This document shows positions 6,561 to 7,884 of a stretch of 7,884 nucleotides of DNA, one piece after another. The stretch spans positions 1 to 7,884 of the forward strand of contig JAURHL010000084.1 in NCBI GenBank assembly GCA_030833305.1, in the 5' to 3' direction. The stretch is from Acidimicrobiales bacterium (GTDB taxonomy: Bacteria; Actinomycetota; Acidimicrobiia; Acidimicrobiales; Ilumatobacteraceae). The first letter of the stretch is position 1. The number at the start of each line of letters is the position of its first letter. The translations under genes and the position numbers were made by a program. The notes beneath the pieces were generated by a model. It made no database searches, was not told where the DNA came from, and worked only from the letters and a program-made list of their open reading frames with translations.

Positions 6561-6974
6561 ATGAGCCTCCACGGCACCAAGACACATGAAAACCTGAAGG
6601 AGGCGTTCGCCGGCGAGAGCCAGGCCAACCGCCGCTACCTCTGGTTCGCCCAGAAAGCCGATGTCGAGGGTTACCCCGACGCCGCCGCGCTGTTCCGTTC
6701 GGTCGCCGAAGGCGAGACCGGTCACGCCCACGGCCACCTCGAGTACTTGGCCGAAGTCGGTGACCCCGCGTCGGGCGAGCCCATCGGCGACACCGAGGCC
6801 AACTTCAAGGCGTCGATCGCCGGCGAGACCTACGAGTACACCCAGATGTACCCGGGCTTCGCCAAGACCGCCCGCGAGGAGGGCTTCGCCGAGATCGCCG
6901 ACTGGTTCGAAACTCTGGCTCGCGCCGAGAAGAGCCACGCCGGCCGCTTTCAGCAGGGTCTCGAGGCTCTCTGA
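6561..6974 (+). CDS. rbr: Rubrerythrin, rubredoxin-less form, 137 aa
   Basis: Diiron four-helix-bundle peroxidase reducing hydrogen peroxide to water in the cytoplasm. All seven iron ligands of Desulfovibrio rubrerythrin can be placed: E19, E52, H55, E89, E92, E123 and H126. The signatures are GESQANRRY (18-26), EGETGHA (50-56), AGETYEYTQMYP (87-98) and AEKSHAGRF (122-130). The protein ends after the bundle; there is no CxxC...CxxC rubredoxin domain and no cysteine at all, so electrons must come from a partner. The Fe-S protein encoded next is the obvious candidate. The gene lies 36 bases after perR; a GTGAG about 6 bases before ATG 6561 is a modest ribosome binding site. PerR control is expected by analogy with other bacteria. 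Confidence 0.93.
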   Translation: MSLHGTKTHENLKEAFAGESQANRRYLWFAQKADVEGYPDAAALFRSVAEGETGHAHGHLEYLAEVGDPASGEPIGDTEANFKASIAGETYEYTQMYPGFAKTAREEGFAEIADWFETLARAEKSHAGRFQQGLEAL

Positions 6975-6975
6975 T

Positions 6976-6998
6976 CCTCGACGCTGCGTGAGTTTCGG
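6976..6998 (+). repeat. Imperfect direct repeat, copy 1
   Basis: Matches 7023-7045 at 20 of 23 bases with an offset of 47; the core GTGAGTTTCGG (6988-6998) is identical. It starts directly after the rubrerythrin stop. Function unknown. Confidence 0.5.
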
Positions 6999-7022
6999 AG
7001 CTGAGAGGTCCGATTGATTCGG

Positions 7023-7045
7023 CCTCGAGGCTCTGTGAGTTTCGG
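7023..7045 (+). repeat. Imperfect direct repeat, copy 2
   Basis: Second copy of the unit at 6976-6998; the shared core is at 7035-7045. The CTCGAGGCTCT at 7024-7034 also occurs at 6960-6970, inside the end of the rubrerythrin gene, so the spacer may have arisen by local duplication of the gene's 3' end. Confidence 0.5.
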
Positions 7046-7071
7046 GCTCGATGGCCCGCAATGATGACGAT

Positions 7072-7101
7072 GGGTGGTCGCCTCGGGTGAGGCGGCCACC
7101 C
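7072..7101 (+). terminator. Strong 13-bp hairpin between rubrerythrin and the Fe-S gene
   Basis: Arms 7072-7084 and 7089-7101 pair over 13 positions (12 Watson-Crick, one U-G at 7078/7095) around the 4-base loop GGGT. No T-tract follows, so a classical intrinsic terminator is not shown; it could cause partial termination or protect the 3' end of the rubrerythrin mRNA. It ends 23 bases before the next ATG and leaves the ribosome binding site free. Confidence 0.55.
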
Positions 7102-7112
7102 GCGTCGACAGC

Positions 7113-7117
7113 AAGGA
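7113..7117 (+). promoter_or_regulatory. Ribosome binding site of the Fe-S oxidoreductase gene
   Basis: AAGGA, 7 bases before ATG 7125 and 11 bases after the hairpin. Confidence 0.6.
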
Positions 7118-7124
7118 ACCCCCG

Positions 7125-7884
7125 ATGACCATCACCTACGACCCCAAGCATCCGAAGTATCTCGACGAGAAGGACGTGCGCGACGAACTGACGCGCGTGT
7201 ACGACCTCTGTCACGGATGCCGTCTGTGCTTCAAGTTCTGCACGTCGTTCCCCACGTTGTTCGACTTCATCGACCAGCACGACGACCAGGACGCGGGCAA
7301 GCTGACGGTCGCTCAACAGGACCAGGTCATCGACGAGTGCTTCCAGTGCAAGTTGTGTTACATCAACTGCCCGTACATTCCGGGCCAGAGCGAGTGGGAA
7401 CTCGACTTCCCGCGACTCATGTTGCGCGCCGACGCGATGCGTCACGCCAACGATCAGGTCTCCCTGCGCGACCGCGTCACGACCAACGTGATGGGTCGCA
7501 CCGATCTTCTCGGCAAGGTGGCCACCAAGACCGCGCCGGTCATGAACAAGATGATGGGGGCCAAGCCCGGATCGTTCGTCCGCAAGGCCATCGAGGTGAC
7601 CACCGGCGTGTCCGGCGAACGCGTGCTGCCTCCGTTCGCCAAGCAACGCTTCACGACCTGGTTCAAGCGTCGACCCAAGTTGCGCATCGGCAAGCGCCAG
7701 GGTCGCGTCGCCGTGTTCCCGACCTGCCTCGTCGAGTACCAGGCGCCCGGGATCGGACAGGATCTCGTGAAGGTGTACGAGCGCAACGGTGTCGAGTGCA
7801 CCCTGGCCGACACCACCCAGTGTTGCGGTGCGCCCTTCCTGCACAGTGGCGACATCGAGAGCTTCACCAAGATCGCCGAGAAGA
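7125..7884 (+). CDS. 4Fe-4S/CCG-domain oxidoreductase (GlpC/HdrD-like), N-terminal part, cut by window edge
   Basis: 253 codons are visible with no stop. Two ferredoxin-type 4Fe-4S motifs are complete: C29-x2-C32-x2-C35-x3-C39 and C72-x2-C75-x2-C78-x3-C82-P83. A first CCG (DUF224) half follows: F198-P-T-C201 and C233-C234-G235. This layout is that of GlpC, LutA/GlcF-type and HdrD-type electron carriers; CCG domains in HdrB/HdrD bind a noncanonical cluster and the second CCG half should lie beyond the window. There is no membrane segment in the visible part. It follows rubrerythrin by 150 bases containing repeats and a hairpin. From memory, rubrerythrin genes are often followed by such a protein and then a DUF3501 gene, so I read it as a likely electron donor to rubrerythrin and predict DUF3501 next. 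Although GlpC-like by sequence, it is not beside glpA/glpB and need not serve GlpD. Confidence 0.9.
   Translation, partial: MTITYDPKHPKYLDEKDVRDELTRVYDLCHGCRLCFKFCTSFPTLFDFIDQHDDQDAGKLTVAQQDQVIDECFQCKLCYINCPYIPGQSEWELDFPRLMLRADAMRHANDQVSLRDRVTTNVMGRTDLLGKVATKTAPVMNKMMGAKPGSFVRKAIEVTTGVSGERVLPPFAKQRFTTWFKRRPKLRIGKRQGRVAVFPTCLVEYQAPGIGQDLVKVYERNGVECTLADTTQCCGAPFLHSGDIESFTKIAEK

Noticed and set aside
6153..7844. A 563-codon open frame on the minus strand opposite perR, rubrerythrin and the Fe-S gene
   Set aside because: All three plus-strand genes have conserved metal-binding motifs and two have usable ribosome binding sites; the antisense product crosses gene boundaries and resembles no family.
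1..7884. Search for tRNA, rRNA, CRISPR arrays, insertion sequences and attachment sites
   Set aside because: No cloverleaf, no regularly spaced repeats, no transposase or integrase motifs and no terminal inverted repeats were seen by eye.

Overview
The window is GC-rich bacterial DNA with GTG starts, 4-base stop/start overlaps and long spurious open frames opposite the real genes. The proteins look actinobacterial; an Acidimicrobiia/Ilumatobacter-like origin is my best guess, from gene content rather than any marker gene. No rRNA, tRNA, CRISPR array, transposase or phage gene is visible. Coding is dense: six genes on the minus strand (1-5960) and three on the plus strand (6081-7884), diverging from one 120-bp intergenic region (5961-6080). 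The genes at both window edges are cut.

Minus strand, in transcription order from 5960: an aerobic glycerol-3-phosphate dehydrogenase (glpD); an FAD-linked oxidase of the alkyl-dihydroxyacetonephosphate synthase (AGPS) type; a four-helix membrane protein of unknown function; an FGGY carbohydrate kinase of the glycerol-kinase type; a ferritin-like helical-bundle protein; and the start of a Tat-exported lipoprotein, probably its partner. The first three overlap by 4 bases at each junction and the kinase follows after 17 bases, so these four look like one operon centred on glycerol-3-phosphate and dihydroxyacetone phosphate. The ferritin-like pair has its own good ribosome binding sites and a small hairpin in front, so it may be a separate unit.

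Plus strand: a PerR-type Fur-family regulator with all five regulatory-metal ligands and four zinc cysteines; a rubrerythrin with a complete diiron site but no rubredoxin domain; and a protein with two 4Fe-4S motifs and a CCG domain (GlpC/HdrD-like), cut by the window edge. I read this as a peroxide-defence cluster in which the Fe-S protein may supply electrons to the rubrerythrin.

The points most worth following are: the Fe-S protein as possible reductant of a rubredoxin-less rubrerythrin; the kinase, which keeps the catalytic Asp but has changed three glycerol-pocket positions; the coupling of glpD to an ether-lipid-type synthase; and a Fur-like 7-1-7 palindrome in the divergent promoter region, which could link the flavoenzyme operon to peroxide sensing.
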